Shown: positions 13,076 to 23,800 of the stretch, in pieces
Layout of the letters: every line of letters starts with the position of its first letter
Numbering within the stretch: position 1 is the stretch's first letter
Assembly: GCA_023091665.1 (NCBI GenBank)
Contig: JALJCQ010000033.1
Location: forward strand, 186,001-250,000
Direction: 5' to 3'
Length of the DNA: 64,000 bases
Origin: Pythium myriotylum
Taxonomy: Eukaryota > Oomycota > Peronosporomycetes > Pythiales > Pythiaceae
Position numbers and translations under genes: made by a program
Notes under the pieces: model-generated
Told to the model about the DNA's origin: nothing
The model's input: only the letters and a program-made list of their open reading frames with translations
The model's database searches: none

Positions 13076-13147
13076 TTCAGAAGACCGGAATCGAACCGGC
13101 GACCTCGCAGAACGGTTCCGCGGGCTCTACCACTGAGCTACACATCC
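13076..13147 (-). tRNA. tRNA-like sequence 2, copy in left arm (degenerate)
   Basis: On the minus strand it has box A TAGCTCAGTGGT, D stem GCTC/GAGC, anticodon stem CGCGG/CTGCG with loop AACCGTT (no U33), and box B GGTTCGATTCC with a paired T stem. The acceptor strands GGATGTG and CTTCTGA do not pair. The Pol III internal promoter boxes look intact, but the molecule should not fold as a proper tRNA. The same CTGTCTGT motif follows it as follows the tRNA-like sequence at 11854-11925. Confidence 0.45.
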
Positions 13148-14020
13148 CCAAGGGATATGGAATCTGGTGATGGCTGTTTGCTGTCTTGTCCTTCTGCTCG
13201 ACGCGAGACAGGATTCGAGTGGGTGGGTGCTGTGCGGCTGTCCTCCGACCTGCTACGGACAACTCGGGCGCGTCTGTGACGCGGTGGTGGTCGATCTGAG
13301 AGAAGACTGAAAATTGAAGGTGCGGGAGGGTGCAGTGGATTGCTCTCGAAGACGGCGCGACCTGTTGCCGTCAGGCGCATTCCGTCACGAACAATGACTG
13401 TTCGCTGTGAAGGTACGGCAGCATGCTGCTCTTACAGGAATGCTCGCCGGTGTGCTGTGCAGTACGGCTAGCAGCACCGACGAGATCCCCACGAACAGCA
13501 GGAGAGAGTCCCTCCCGGGAGCCCCCGATCCTGACGACGGCGCATCGTTGGACCGAGCGACCGAGTGCCGACGGGGTGGAGGTCACTCGGAACTTGAGGC
13601 TTGAGCGGCTGTCGGCGGATTGGAGACTGAGTGGCGAGGGACAGCGAATGGTGCGATGCGAGGCGTGTTGGCTGGATGGGTTGGAGGGAGCGGAGGGCCC
13701 ATCGTGGATGGTGTGAGTGAAGGTCTGTCTAGTCCACCAGCTCAACGCAGCCACTTGCGACGTGCGATGGCTGGTCCACATAATGGCTGGCTTGACGGCA
13801 GCCCTTCGCGGCTCAAGTTGAAGGGGCTACAACAGCCCATCACTCACGTCACTTACTTGCGAGTGATGGTGGATCTGGTTGAAGCGACAGCTGGTCTCGG
13901 GAGCGCGTCGTTTTCAACCCGGGTTGATCGCGATTGGCGATGGGTTGGAAGCAAGCCCTCGGAGCACCATGCAAATCTTTTGAAAAGTCGATAGCGAAGA
14001 GGCGCTCGCTCGCCTCGCTT

Positions 14021-14040
14021 CGGATCGGATCGGATCGGAT
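14021..14040 (+). repeat. (CGGAT)4 tandem repeat, left arm
   Basis: Four perfect copies of a five-base unit. The inverted copy is at 18324-18343. Confidence 0.85.
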
Positions 14041-15476
14041 GTTGGCCTCATTCCCGATCTCGACGGCTTCTGCAAGACCCAGTGTCGCCACCTTCGGTCC
14101 CAAGCAAGATAGTGGCATGGTCTATCACCGCTAGCACCTCCCAACCAACCGTCTTTGAGACCAGCAGCAGCGTGAGGTGCGCGCGATGAGCCCGCACGCT
14201 GCACCGCGGAGAGCAGTCTTGAGTGCTCTCCGCCGTTGTTCGTGGGGCCGAGAGCGTCCGTCCGGGTGCCTCGGCGAGAGCAACATACTGCCATTGATCT
14301 TTGAGGACATTCGCATCGACCTGGCAAACGTCGCCTATGCAGTAAAGCAGCCAACAGCCAACAGCCCACGCATACACACAAACAGAGCAACCCAAAATTG
14401 GTCCCTCGTGGACTACCCCGATCCGTTTATCAAACAACGAGCTGCTTGTACTATACTGCACGACGCATCCCCCAGAAGATCGTGACCCATTGGTTGTCCG
14501 TGCCTCCAAGGACAACCTCCCAGCACCATTAAGCCAAAATTCAACTTTCGTGCAGCAGCCACGTGGGCGAACGTTCGCCCATGGGGCTGTTGGCCGGGAC
14601 AAGCCACACTAGATTGTGAGACTTGGTGTGGCTTTCCCTCAGCTGTCCGTCAAAGGATAACACACTGCCACTCAGTGTCGACAAGTCATATTCCACGCTA
14701 CATGCCGCGTCAAGTCGATTTGATCGAACCCAATAGAGCGCGGGACACGGCTTTGTGACCTCGCTCTTCTCTTCTTGCCCGCTGGTATTCTCCCCAGCAA
14801 AAGCATCCAACAGCCGTCGCAGGAACAACGTGATGTTTGTGCGTGCGGAGGATACAGTCAGGCTGGCGGAAGATGAGTCCGGCACTTGGCTCGTGATCTC
14901 GTGGGCTTACGTGCGGCGATCTTCTCTCGGCGTCGCGATCTAGAAGTGGCCACTGTGCGAGTGCGAAGACAGCTACCAGCCACCCTCACTTCTCGGAACC
15001 AAGCTGATCATCCTATGCTGTCTGTGTATCTCGCGCGGTATGGCCAGTCTTGACCCGACAAAAACACTGTCGCCGATCGATTCGACCTGCGGTGTGCCGA
15101 GGACAACCAGCAGCCACCGATGTCACTCACGAACTTTTTTTTTTGTTTGCTTTGAACAAGAATAGGAGCCTTCGTCGCAGTCGGCCACTGAGTCCGTCTT
15201 TGCGCGAAGGCTTGGATCGTGTTGTCTGTAGTACCAAAGTACAAGTGGTGCATCTCAGGTCGATCGAGTGCGGCCTTACTGGTGGTGTGGGGTGGAGACC
15301 ATAGTAAATTCCGTGCTCAATGAGAATTTTTTTTTTCTTTTTTTGACGACGTGGTGCGGTCGATCGAGATGTTGCATGTTTAGCCGAGCATGCCCTTGTC
15401 CATGCAGGCGCGTGTATTTTAATTAACACAATGGCTTGTCGACGAGAAAATGATGGCCTCGGATTAGAGGTTACAG

Positions 15477-16595
15477 CTATGGCCCCGAACGTTTCGGCTC
15501 CACGTATTGCACTGTGGACATCACGGCTGCGAGGTCACTGATTGAGTTTGCTGATATCGGAAACTCGAACTCATGTTTCTCGGCTTCTCGAACCCTCGTC
15601 TCGTGCCCGCGCTCTCCTGAGGCGTAATACACTTTGCCTACTATCGTGCACGCTTTGTCCAGCTCTCGCAAAGCTTCATCACCGTAGGAAAATGCAGCCC
15701 GCGCCTTCATACGATATTCTCTGCCGAAAACGTCGAGCGTCTGGAACTGGATGTTGCGCTGATGGAACGCCACAGGTCCGTTCCACACGCCTCGCTGTGA
15801 CGAAAACTTGCCAGTGGCAATCGTGTTGACGCCCGCCAGAGTACATTGAATGAATTTCCCAGCCTCACGTGCCACGTCACGCTTAGCCTTTTCGTGTTTG
15901 CACATGATATCAGACACACTGAAGTCTTCGGGATCCAAACAGTCAACTTCCCCGGCGAGCGCGAGGCGTAGATCGCCCATCCTTGCTACTCGAGCGCTGT
16001 AGACTCGATGAAACGTAACTCCGCTTGGGGACGGCAAGATCATGGCACTTGTGAACTGCTCACCGATTGACATTGGATTGGACGGGTAGCTCTTCGTGCG
16101 ATCCACCAGGAGCGGTCCGTTAGCAAATGGACGCATCGCGAACACTTCCCACGGTTCACCGTGCGATCGCACGGTTGATAGCACTTTCAGTATAGGGTTC
16201 CGCGGTGCGAGAATGTCAAACTGGCGGAGTGAGGCGATCAGCTGGGTTGCGGTGGCGTCTTTCTGTTTCAGTAAGAAGTCATGAAAAATGGATGCCAAAA
16301 GCAATAGCAGATTGGGCTTAGGCTCAGGCTCCCTATCCTCTTGTGCTGGCTGCACTTTTATAGGCGAGGAGAGAGTCTTTCGTAGCCGTGGGATGGTCTC
16401 GGGGCCAGTGCCGACGGCCAGGTCGTGAAGAAGGATGTGACGTAGCTGCTCACGGTCGAGATCTGGCAGCAAATGGTTCTCCGAGGGCGGGGTTTTCCAT
16501 GCCGTGAACGCGAGGTGGTGAGAGCTGAACCCAAGATCTTTCTCCGTCGGCTCCTTGATCGAGAGCCCCAGAAGGAGATTTTCAAGCTCACTCAT
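15477..16595 (-). CDS. DXO/RAI1-like protein (possible divergent decapping-nuclease relative)
   Basis: 372 residues, intronless, starting at the ATG at 16595; the frame is open further upstream but has no earlier ATG nearby. The core reads LALAGEVDCLDPE, close to the GEVDC-DP motif of DXO/Dom3Z proteins. The order around it also fits: a variable segment then R-S/A-R before it, and an LAGVNTIATGKF stretch after it, matching the LPGVPNVVAGF region of animal DXO. DXO enzymes remove incomplete, NAD or unmethylated RNA caps. The second metal-binding motif (E-L-K) expected after GEVD is not seen, so the protein may be inactive or the assignment remote. The gene lies alone in the spacer of the palindrome, 66 bp from the left arm and 358 bp from the right arm. 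Confidence 0.5.
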   Translation of the reverse strand: MSELENLLLGLSIKEPTEKDLGFSSHHLAFTAWKTPPSENHLLPDLDREQLRHILLHDLAVGTGPETIPRLRKTLSSPIKVQPAQEDREPEPKPNLLLLLASIFHDFLLKQKDATATQLIASLRQFDILAPRNPILKVLSTVRSHGEPWEVFAMRPFANGPLLVDRTKSYPSNPMSIGEQFTSAMILPSPSGVTFHRVYSARVARMGDLRLALAGEVDCLDPEDFSVSDIMCKHEKAKRDVAREAGKFIQCTLAGVNTIATGKFSSQRGVWNGPVAFHQRNIQFQTLDVFGREYRMKARAAFSYGDEALRELDKACTIVGKVYYASGERGHETRVREAEKHEFEFPISANSISDLAAVMSTVQYVEPKRSGP

Positions 16596-16632
16596 GAGTG
16601 CTGTTTTGCGAATGACCAAGCGGATGTAAGTT

Positions 16633-16785
16633 CAAAAGAACCTTCGTATCCTCATGATATTCCAAATTGTCGTCTATTCAAAGAACCTTCGGTATCCTCA
16701 GGATATTCCATCACGTTTGGAGTGTCGTGGATACTCATTCGACGAATATCACCAGGAAATCCTACCTGGAATATCCCTAGGATAC
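16633..16785. repeat. Three copies of a GTATCC-GATATTCC motif upstream of the DXO-like gene
   Basis: Direct copies at 16633-16664 and 16679-16710 share AAGAACCTTCG followed by TATCCTCA and GATATTCCA. A third, inverted copy lies at 16767-16785 (GGAATATCC-TAGGATAC). Together they can form an imperfect stem. They may be promoter elements or a small MITE-like remnant. Confidence 0.55.
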
Positions 16786-16826
16786 TAACTAACGGGTGCA
16801 CTACGCTAATAACGAAAGAATTTCTC

Positions 16827-16855
16827 AAGCTGGACGAAGCGTGTACGATAGTAGG
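16827..16855 (+). pseudogene. Inverted 29 bp fragment of the DXO-like gene
   Basis: On the plus strand it encodes LDEACTIVG and matches the reverse complement of 15637-15665 (LDKACTIVG in the DXO-like gene) at 26 of 29 bases. Sequence on either side does not match. It may be the trace of an inverted duplication that once reached further into the spacer, or a template-switch scar. Confidence 0.45.
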
Positions 16856-18323
16856 TCACGATGGCATCATTTGGAGAGTCAACAATCTCAGCCCTTAGGT
16901 TACGGGTCGTTTCTGCTCTCAACAAGTGCCATGTTTGAGCGCTCAAACACATGCGCCTGCATGGACAAGGGCATGCTCGGCTAAACATGCAACATCTCGA
17001 TCGACCGCACCACGTCGTCAAAAAAAGAAAAAAAAAATTCTCATTGAGCACGGAATTTACTATGGTCTCCACCCCACACCACCAGTAAGGCCGCACTCGA
17101 TCGACCTGAGATGCACCACTTGTACTTTGGTACTACAGACAACACGATCCAAGCCTTCGCGCAAAGACGGACTCAGTGGCCGACTGCGACGAAGGCTCCT
17201 ATTCTTGTTCAAAGCAAACAAAAAAAAAAGTTCGTGAGTGACATCGGTGGCTGCTGGTTGTCCTCGGCACACCGCAGGTCGAATCGATCGGCGACAGTGT
17301 TTTTGTCGGGTCAAGACTGGCCATACCGCGCGAGATACACAGACAGCATAGGATGATCAGCTTGGTTCCGAGAAGTGAGGGTGGCTGGTAGCTGTCTTCG
17401 CACTCGCACAGTGGCCACTTCTAGATCGCGACGCCGAGAGAAGATCGCCGCACGTAAGCCCACGAGATCACGAGCCAAGTGCCGGACTCATCTTCCGCCA
17501 GCCTGACTGTATCCTCCGCACGCACAAACATCACGTTGTTCCTGCGACGGCTGTTGGATGCTTTTGCTGGGGAGAATACCAGCGGGCAAGAAGAGAAGAG
17601 CGAGGTCACAAAGCCGTGTCCCGCGCTCTATTGGGTTCGATCAAATCGACTTGACGCGGCATGTAGCGTGGAATATGACTTGTCGACACTGAGTGGCAGT
17701 GTGTTATCCTTTGACGGACAGCTGAGGGAAAGCCACACCAAGTCTCACAATCTAGTGTGGCTTGTCCCGGCCAACAGCCCCATGGGCGAACGTTCGCCCA
17801 CGTGGCTGCTGCACGAAAGTTGAATTTTGGCTTAATGGTGCTGGGAGGTTGTCCTTGGAGGCACGGACAACCAATGGGTCACGATCTTCTGGGGGATGCG
17901 TCGTGCAGTATAGTACAAGCAGCTCGTTGTTTGATAAACGGATCGGGGTAGTCCACGAGGGACCAATTTTGGGTTGCTCTGTTTGTGTGTATGCGTGGGC
18001 TGTTGGCTGTTGGCTGCTTTACTGCATAGGCGACGTTTGCCAGGTCGATGCGAATGTCCTCAAAGATCAATGGCAGTATGTTGCTCTCGCCGAGGCACCC
18101 GGACGGACGCTCTCGGCCCCACGAACAACGGCGGAGAGCACTCAAGACTGCTCTCCGCGGTGCAGCGTGCGGGCTCATCGCGCGCACCTCACGCTGCTGC
18201 TGGTCTCAAAGACGGTTGGTTGGGAGGTGCTAGCGGTGATAGACCATGCCACTATCTTGCTTGGGACCGAAGGTGGCGACACTGGGTCTTGCAGAAGCCG
18301 TCGAGATCGGGAATGAGGCCAAC

Positions 18324-18343
18324 ATCCGATCCGATCCGATCCG
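18324..18343 (+). repeat. (ATCCG)4 tandem repeat, right arm
   Basis: Inverted partner of 14021-14040, with the same copy number. Confidence 0.85.
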
Positions 18344-19216
18344 AAGCGAGGCGAGCGAGCGCCTCTTCGCTATCGACTTTTCAAAAGATTTGCATGGTGC
18401 TCCGAGGGCTTGCTTCCAACCCATCGCCAATCGCGATCAACCCGGGTTGAAAACGACGCGCTCCCGAGACCAGCTGTCGCTTCAACCAGATCCACCATCA
18501 CTCGCAAGTAAGTGACGTGAGTGATGGGCTGTTGTAGCCCCTTCAACTTGAGCCGCGAAGGGCTGCCGTCAAGCCAGCCATTATGTGGACCAGCCATCGC
18601 ACGTCGCAAGTGGCTGCGTTGAGCTGGTGGACTAGACAGACCTTCACTCACACCATCCACGATGGGCCCTCCGCTCCCTCCAACCCATCCAGCCAACACG
18701 CCTCGCATCGCACCATTCGCTGTCCCTCGCCACTCAGTCTCCAATCCGCCGACAGCCGCTCAAGCCTCAAGTTCCGAGTGACCTCCACCCCGTCGGCACT
18801 CGGTCGCTCGGTCCAACGATGCGCCGTCGTCAGGATCGGGGGCTCCCGGGAGGGACTCTCTCCTGCTGTTCGTGGGGATCTCGTCGGTGCTGCTAGCCGT
18901 ACTGCACAGCACACCGGCGAGCATTCCTGTAAGAGCAGCATGCTGCCGTACCTTCACAGCGAACAGTCATTGTTCGTGACGGAATGCGCCTGACGGCAAC
19001 AGGTCGCGCCGTCTTCGAGAGCAATCCACTGCACCCTCCCGCACCTTCAATTTTCAGTCTTCTCTCAGATCGACCACCACCGCGTCACAGACGCGCCCGA
19101 GTTGTCCGTAGCAGGTCGGAGGACAGCCGCACAGCACCCACCCACTCGAATCCTGTCTCGCGTCGAGCAGAAGGACAAGACAGCAAACAGCCATCACCAG
19201 ATTCCATATCCCTTGG

Positions 19217-19288
19217 GGATGTGTAGCTCAGTGGTAGAGCCCGCGGAACCGTTCTGCGAGGTCGCCGGTTCGATTCCGGTCTTCTGAA
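19217..19288 (+). tRNA. tRNA-like sequence 2, copy in right arm (degenerate)
   Basis: Inverted, identical copy of 13076-13147, so the same reasoning applies: boxes A and B and the D and T arms are good, the acceptor stem is unpaired, and U33 is absent. Confidence 0.45.
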
Positions 19289-19907
19289 CGCTGTCTGTGG
19301 CTCGTCTTGCTCGTCGCAACCAGCCGTCGCTTCGTAGTGTTTCTTCTCGTGTCGGGGTTGTCCACTCGGCTCAGAAAGCAACGTGCAGCCCATCTCGCCA
19401 CTGAAATTGGAAACCTTCCCCGTTGCTTGTCAAGACGAGAGAGGACTTCTCCAACTCGTGAAGACGCCGACTTCGGTCTTGAAAGGCAGCAACCAGCAAC
19501 TCTCCACACTCAGATGACCGACTCCAAAACGATTCTCTAAACTACCAAGTGACCAATTGCTGCCTGTGACCAAGACCGTGACCGTGAGGCGACAGTCAAT
19601 TGCGTTCTCTCTTCTCACCCCTCAAGAACAGCCACAGCCACAACCCGCGTGGATTCTGCACTGAAATTTGCTCTTCCCTGAGCTGTTCGTCGCGGGGGTG
19701 CGAGAGACAACGAGTATCTTCGTCGGACGCCGAAGACAGCCAGCAGCCACTCCAAATCCTTTTCTTCTTGGTGTTAGAAAATGCTGGACGATCGCCCACA
19801 GCGAGAGTCCGATTGTGCTGTCTGTGTGCGCCGACGTGGTCCCCATTGCAGGCATTTGCGATTGCTTAGTCTCTCACTCGATGGCCGCAAAGAAAGGGTG
19901 TTTTTTT

Positions 19908-19911
<4 letters not shown>

Positions 19912-19990
<79 letters not shown>
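19912..19990 (+). repeat. (CT)n microsatellite, 79 bp, right arm
   Basis: Reverse-complement partner of 12410-12452, expanded by 36 bp. It is the only sizeable length difference between the arms. Confidence 0.95.
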
Positions 19991-19993
<3 letters not shown>

Positions 19994-20474
19994 TCAGCAT
20001 CGTCGAGAACGACGCTGTCATCCACGTTCGCAAATCGGTCCCTCTAGTGCTTGGAGGTACATTGTAGATGCAGCGACGTGCAAATAGACGATGCAGCGAC
20101 TTGCTAGTTGCTGGGCTGCTCACATACGCAGTAATCATTTTTTCTGCGGGGTCCAGCAGCGAAGGGGGAACTAACGCTGATCCCAGAAGAATCCCCTGGA
20201 TACTTCTTGTGGCCTGCGCAGGTTCAAAGTGACCAGCACTCACGACATCACATCGAGTCACCATCGGAGACTAGTCAGCGACAAGAGATCCATTATTCAG
20301 CAGTCTCCAATTTTCTTGGAACTCCACCCAGTCGATTCAAGACATGAGGATCCGGCTGTGTGCAAGCGACGACCCCCTTCATAACGGGCTGACGTGGACG
20401 ATATAACGGACCTCAACGGAATGACCACACGCGGGCGGCCAAGATAGCTAACAGCATCCCTTCTGATCCGAGTG

Positions 20475-20546
20475 CGGGTTGTAGCTTAGGTGGTAAAGCG
20501 CGCGGTTCGTCACCGCGAGACGCCGGTTCGAGTCCGGTCACAAAGC
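20475..20546 (+). tRNA. tRNA-like sequence, copy in right arm (degenerate)
   Basis: Inverted copy of 11854-11925. Boxes A and B are intact and the acceptor stem is largely unpaired. It is followed at once by CTGTCTGT, as at 19290. Confidence 0.45.
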
Positions 20547-20860
20547 TGTCTGTAGTGCCGTCCGCGCCATGGCTCATTTCACTCTCCTACGGTTCACTGT
20601 CGTGTTAGTCGGACTCCTTACTCAGCGTTGGTGATAACTCTTCCCTAATGGTGGCAGCTCATCACTCACAAAACACGACCGACGTTGCGAAGGTCTGTAT
20701 GCGAGCATCGTCCGAAGAAGCCAGTCAAGTTTGGGCGATTCTCGAAGGAAACGTATCCTCTTGGAGGCGCTGCTTGGAGACCTCGTTACCTATGAATTTT
20801 GCATACTTCCCTCGTGACACCAGTTACAATATTCCAATTCTTCTCTTTGAAGTCTTGTTT

Positions 20861-23800
20861 CTAGGCCTCATCACTCCTTGAGAGAGTAATCCCAGTACCA
20901 TCACCACAGAAGCTTCGCCACTCGCGAAGTACTTTAGTGAGCCGCTGCGCATGACGCACAAAGGCACGCGCGCGCCAGCACCGTTTCGCTCTCCATAATG
21001 TATATGAAGATTTCCACTGCTCTAGAACGTGAAGACATATACGTCGGTGTCGTCGCTGATGCGCAACCAGAAGTAGATTTGCACGAATCCACCGATCGGT
21101 CACAACACTTTCCCAATGATCCAGACAGCGATGAAGAAGACGAACACCTCGAATCGCTTCCAACTGTCCCAATGCCGCGCGAAGTTTCCGTCGCCCCAAA
21201 GCAAGGTGCCGCCACTTTTTTAGGAAATTGAGCTGCTGGCTCCGCTCAGCTCTGTGCTTCAGGGCTCGAATTCTTTTCTTGAACCCAGCAAATGCCTTGA
21301 AACGTGAAAAGTAATCGTCTGTGATGTTGCGAAAGAATTGATCTTTGAAGAGCTGCAGCTTTTCGGTCTGTAATTTTCGCTCTCTGATATGAGTGCTCCA
21401 CATAGCAATAGCGGAACGGCAAACCATCTCTCGATGATGAACGCCCGCTCGCTGAAGTCTAGCTCTACTGACTTGGAGTCGAGCAAGCCAGGACTTCAGC
21501 TGAGCCCAACAGCGCTGTTGGAGTTTTATGCGCAAGTGCTGTGCAGCTAGTATCACGTGGTTCCGATTGAGTCTTCTCACATCAACGAGTCGCTTCCACA
21601 GGAAAATAGCCCGATCCACGTGGAGAGCAGCCAGTTTTTTCTCCACGTTAACGCCTTTGACTCGATTCTGCTTCTTTATTTCAGTGTACGCCACAAGTTG
21701 CGAGATAACCGCTTTGCATAGAGTGCGGTTAGAGTGAGCCCGTGCGGCGATCTTCAGCACATCCTTGCGTCTTTGCCAGGTGACGACTGCCCGCCATGCA
21801 GACAGGTATTTTCGACTGAAAAAACGTTTCCGAAAGCCCAAGGCCATGTGTAATGTCTGTTTTTCTTTACGCTTTCCGTCAATCCAACATGACCATAAGG
21901 CAAAACATTTCGCTTGTCGGTGCCTCGAGAACCAAGTCAAAGCATCTCGAAGACAAATCAACTGTTGCTTTTTTCTCGACCAACGCCGCTTCCACGCTTG
22001 AAAGTGAGTCTCTAGTCGATAGGAGTCCTGAAACCTGAACATGCTTCGCATCTTGCGCAGCACACGAACGCGGTGAGCCCATACATCCAAAGCAGATCGC
22101 CGTGTTTTCTCGCATCGCCACTGGAGCGCCAGTCGCTTATGTCGCCAATGCCGACACCGCATTCTCCAGTGCACGAGTATTCTTCGTTCGATTAGGTTGT
22201 AGTATGTCCTTACAGCCAGATTTTGCTGCGCACGGTTCTTATGGCTTCGTAAGACGTATCGCTTCCAAAGCGCGAAGTAATCATTAAGTTGATTCGACCG
22301 GAAGAGGCGAAGAAGGTTTTTATGACGTCCGCGCCACCTGTGGAATCTGGTCCATTGCAAGAAGCACTGGGTGAATGTGTGGTGTTTCCGGAAAGCTGAC
22401 GCTTGGCAGTCCTGATCGCGTTTCAGTTTCTTTGTAGTTTTGTATCGAACGAGCAACTCAACGGCAATAGTGAGAATATGGGTCTTGTGCACGTTCGCTG
22501 CTCGTGCTATACTGTCCTTCAGTAATCGACTTGTCGATACTCGCAGATGCCAGTGGTGAAGGGCTCTTTTAGTTTTGGCCTGATTGATGAGCTTTTCCTC
22601 TGCTGCTTTCTTCATGTTACGTCTTCGCCGATGAGCGACATAACCGACCAGGTGAACAAAACATTTTCGTACGATCAGTGCGATCAGAAACACCTCGGCA
22701 GCGAGTTTCTGAGTATGATAAACGTGGCGATCTCTGACGTATTTTCTCCAAGCCGAAAGACTCCCTCGAAGCAAGATGGAAGTCGAATAGTAGAAATTCG
22801 CAACGTGTTCGAGTCGGTGAGACGCACGGCGCTTGTCGCAATATCGTACCCAGCCATCCCAGAACTTCTGCTTCATCGCTCTGTCCACGTGTGCTACTGC
22901 AGCTTCTACATGTCTCCGAATTTGCTGTTGCTCCCGAGTAGTCTGCTTCCAAGCATGGAACGTGTTGAGAAGAGTCTTCTGCAACAGTCCAAATATTGCT
23001 TTGTCCACCAGTCTTCTTCTTGCTATCACCCTCCACCACGCTGCCCATACACGCTTGACCACCAACTTGCCGTGATACCTTGCAGCTCTCGCCTCAAGAA
23101 ATACTTGCTTTGCGCGCAGCAAGTCTCTCCACGCGTAGAATACACACTTTAAACGACTTGGTATTGACAATGCAATAACAAGTTTGTTGCGCTCTCGCCA
23201 ACGTTTCTGCTTTGCACTCCCCCGGGCCAAGCAAGCGAAGCTCCAACGGAGTAGACGCATCGAATGGAAAGTCTCAGCGAGATCTACAGCACGGGCATGG
23301 CGAACGCCGTCTCGGAGCGCGTGAACTGTAATCTTGTAGCAACGTCTAGAATAATAGTTGTCGCAATCTTGAATCGCTTGAGCACGGCTTTGTCGCCTTT
23401 CAACGTAGCTCTTCCACTGCTCAAACCGTGTGCGAGTCGCGTTACTTTGTAGAAGTCGGTTTGTGATCAAAACATTTGATCGCATCCTACGTGTGAATAT
23501 GATATGTGCCCACCAGTGACTCCAGATCCACTGGAGAAGAGATTTTGTCCGCCATCGAATTGCTGTTGCGGTTAACGAGGATTTGCGCTTGTATCTTTTC
23601 CAGCAACGAAATGATCGCAGTAGTACATCGTTCGCACCTGCCTCGAAGACTGCTCGAAGTTTTAACTTGAACTCACGCGTGTACGAACTGAATTTGAGCC
23701 ACGAGCGAAAGACGCGTCGAAGTAGATTCACGGCTTCAAAATGGCGAGCCTGCCTCAAGCTGGCTCGGCGACATCGCCTAAACACAGCATACTTGATCAA

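Larger units (their letters stand above)
11615..15411 (+). repeat. Left arm of giant inverted repeat (palindrome)
   Basis: This 3797 bp arm is the reverse complement of 16953-20785. Base 11615 pairs with 20785 and 15411 with 16953. Small open frames are identical in both arms from about 12136 to 15411. The whole 36 bp length difference is explained by the GA microsatellite. The few mismatches seen lie in the outermost 170 bp (for example near 11645, 11675 and 11730). No protein family was recognised. Contents: two tRNA-like sequences, a GA tract, a CGGAT tract and repeated CAGCC-rich motifs. Confidence 0.95.
16953..20785 (-). repeat. Right arm of giant inverted repeat (palindrome)
   Basis: This 3833 bp arm is the reverse complement of 11615-15411. 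It ends 75 bp before the stop codon of the Sfi1-like gene. The homopolymers near the inner edge (7 A, G, 10 A at about 17019-17037) match the left arm exactly, which suggests recent duplication or ongoing gene conversion. No target-site duplication or transposase was found at its edges. Confidence 0.95.

Noticed and set aside
14048..14602. 184-residue open frame in the arm, copied at 17762-18316
   Set aside because: Its identity in both arms reflects DNA identity, not protein conservation. No family features, and other frames of the same stretch are equally open.
15477..16595. START lipid-binding domain protein
   Set aside because: First impression from general style; the GEVDC-DP motif and the order of neighbouring segments fit DXO/RAI1 better.
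11854..20546. Working tRNA genes (two pairs) in the arms
   Set aside because: Box A and B and the internal stems are good, but the acceptor stems do not pair and one loop lacks U33. Recorded as tRNA-like only.
11615..20785. Palindrome as a fold-back sequencing or assembly artefact
   Set aside because: An artefact would repeat the same flanking gene on both sides. Here the flanks differ, the spacer is unique, and the arms differ in microsatellite length and edge substitutions. It is not fully excluded without reads.
11615..20785. CRISPR array or bacterial operon structure
   Set aside because: No regularly spaced direct repeats with spacers; the window is eukaryotic with spliceosomal introns.
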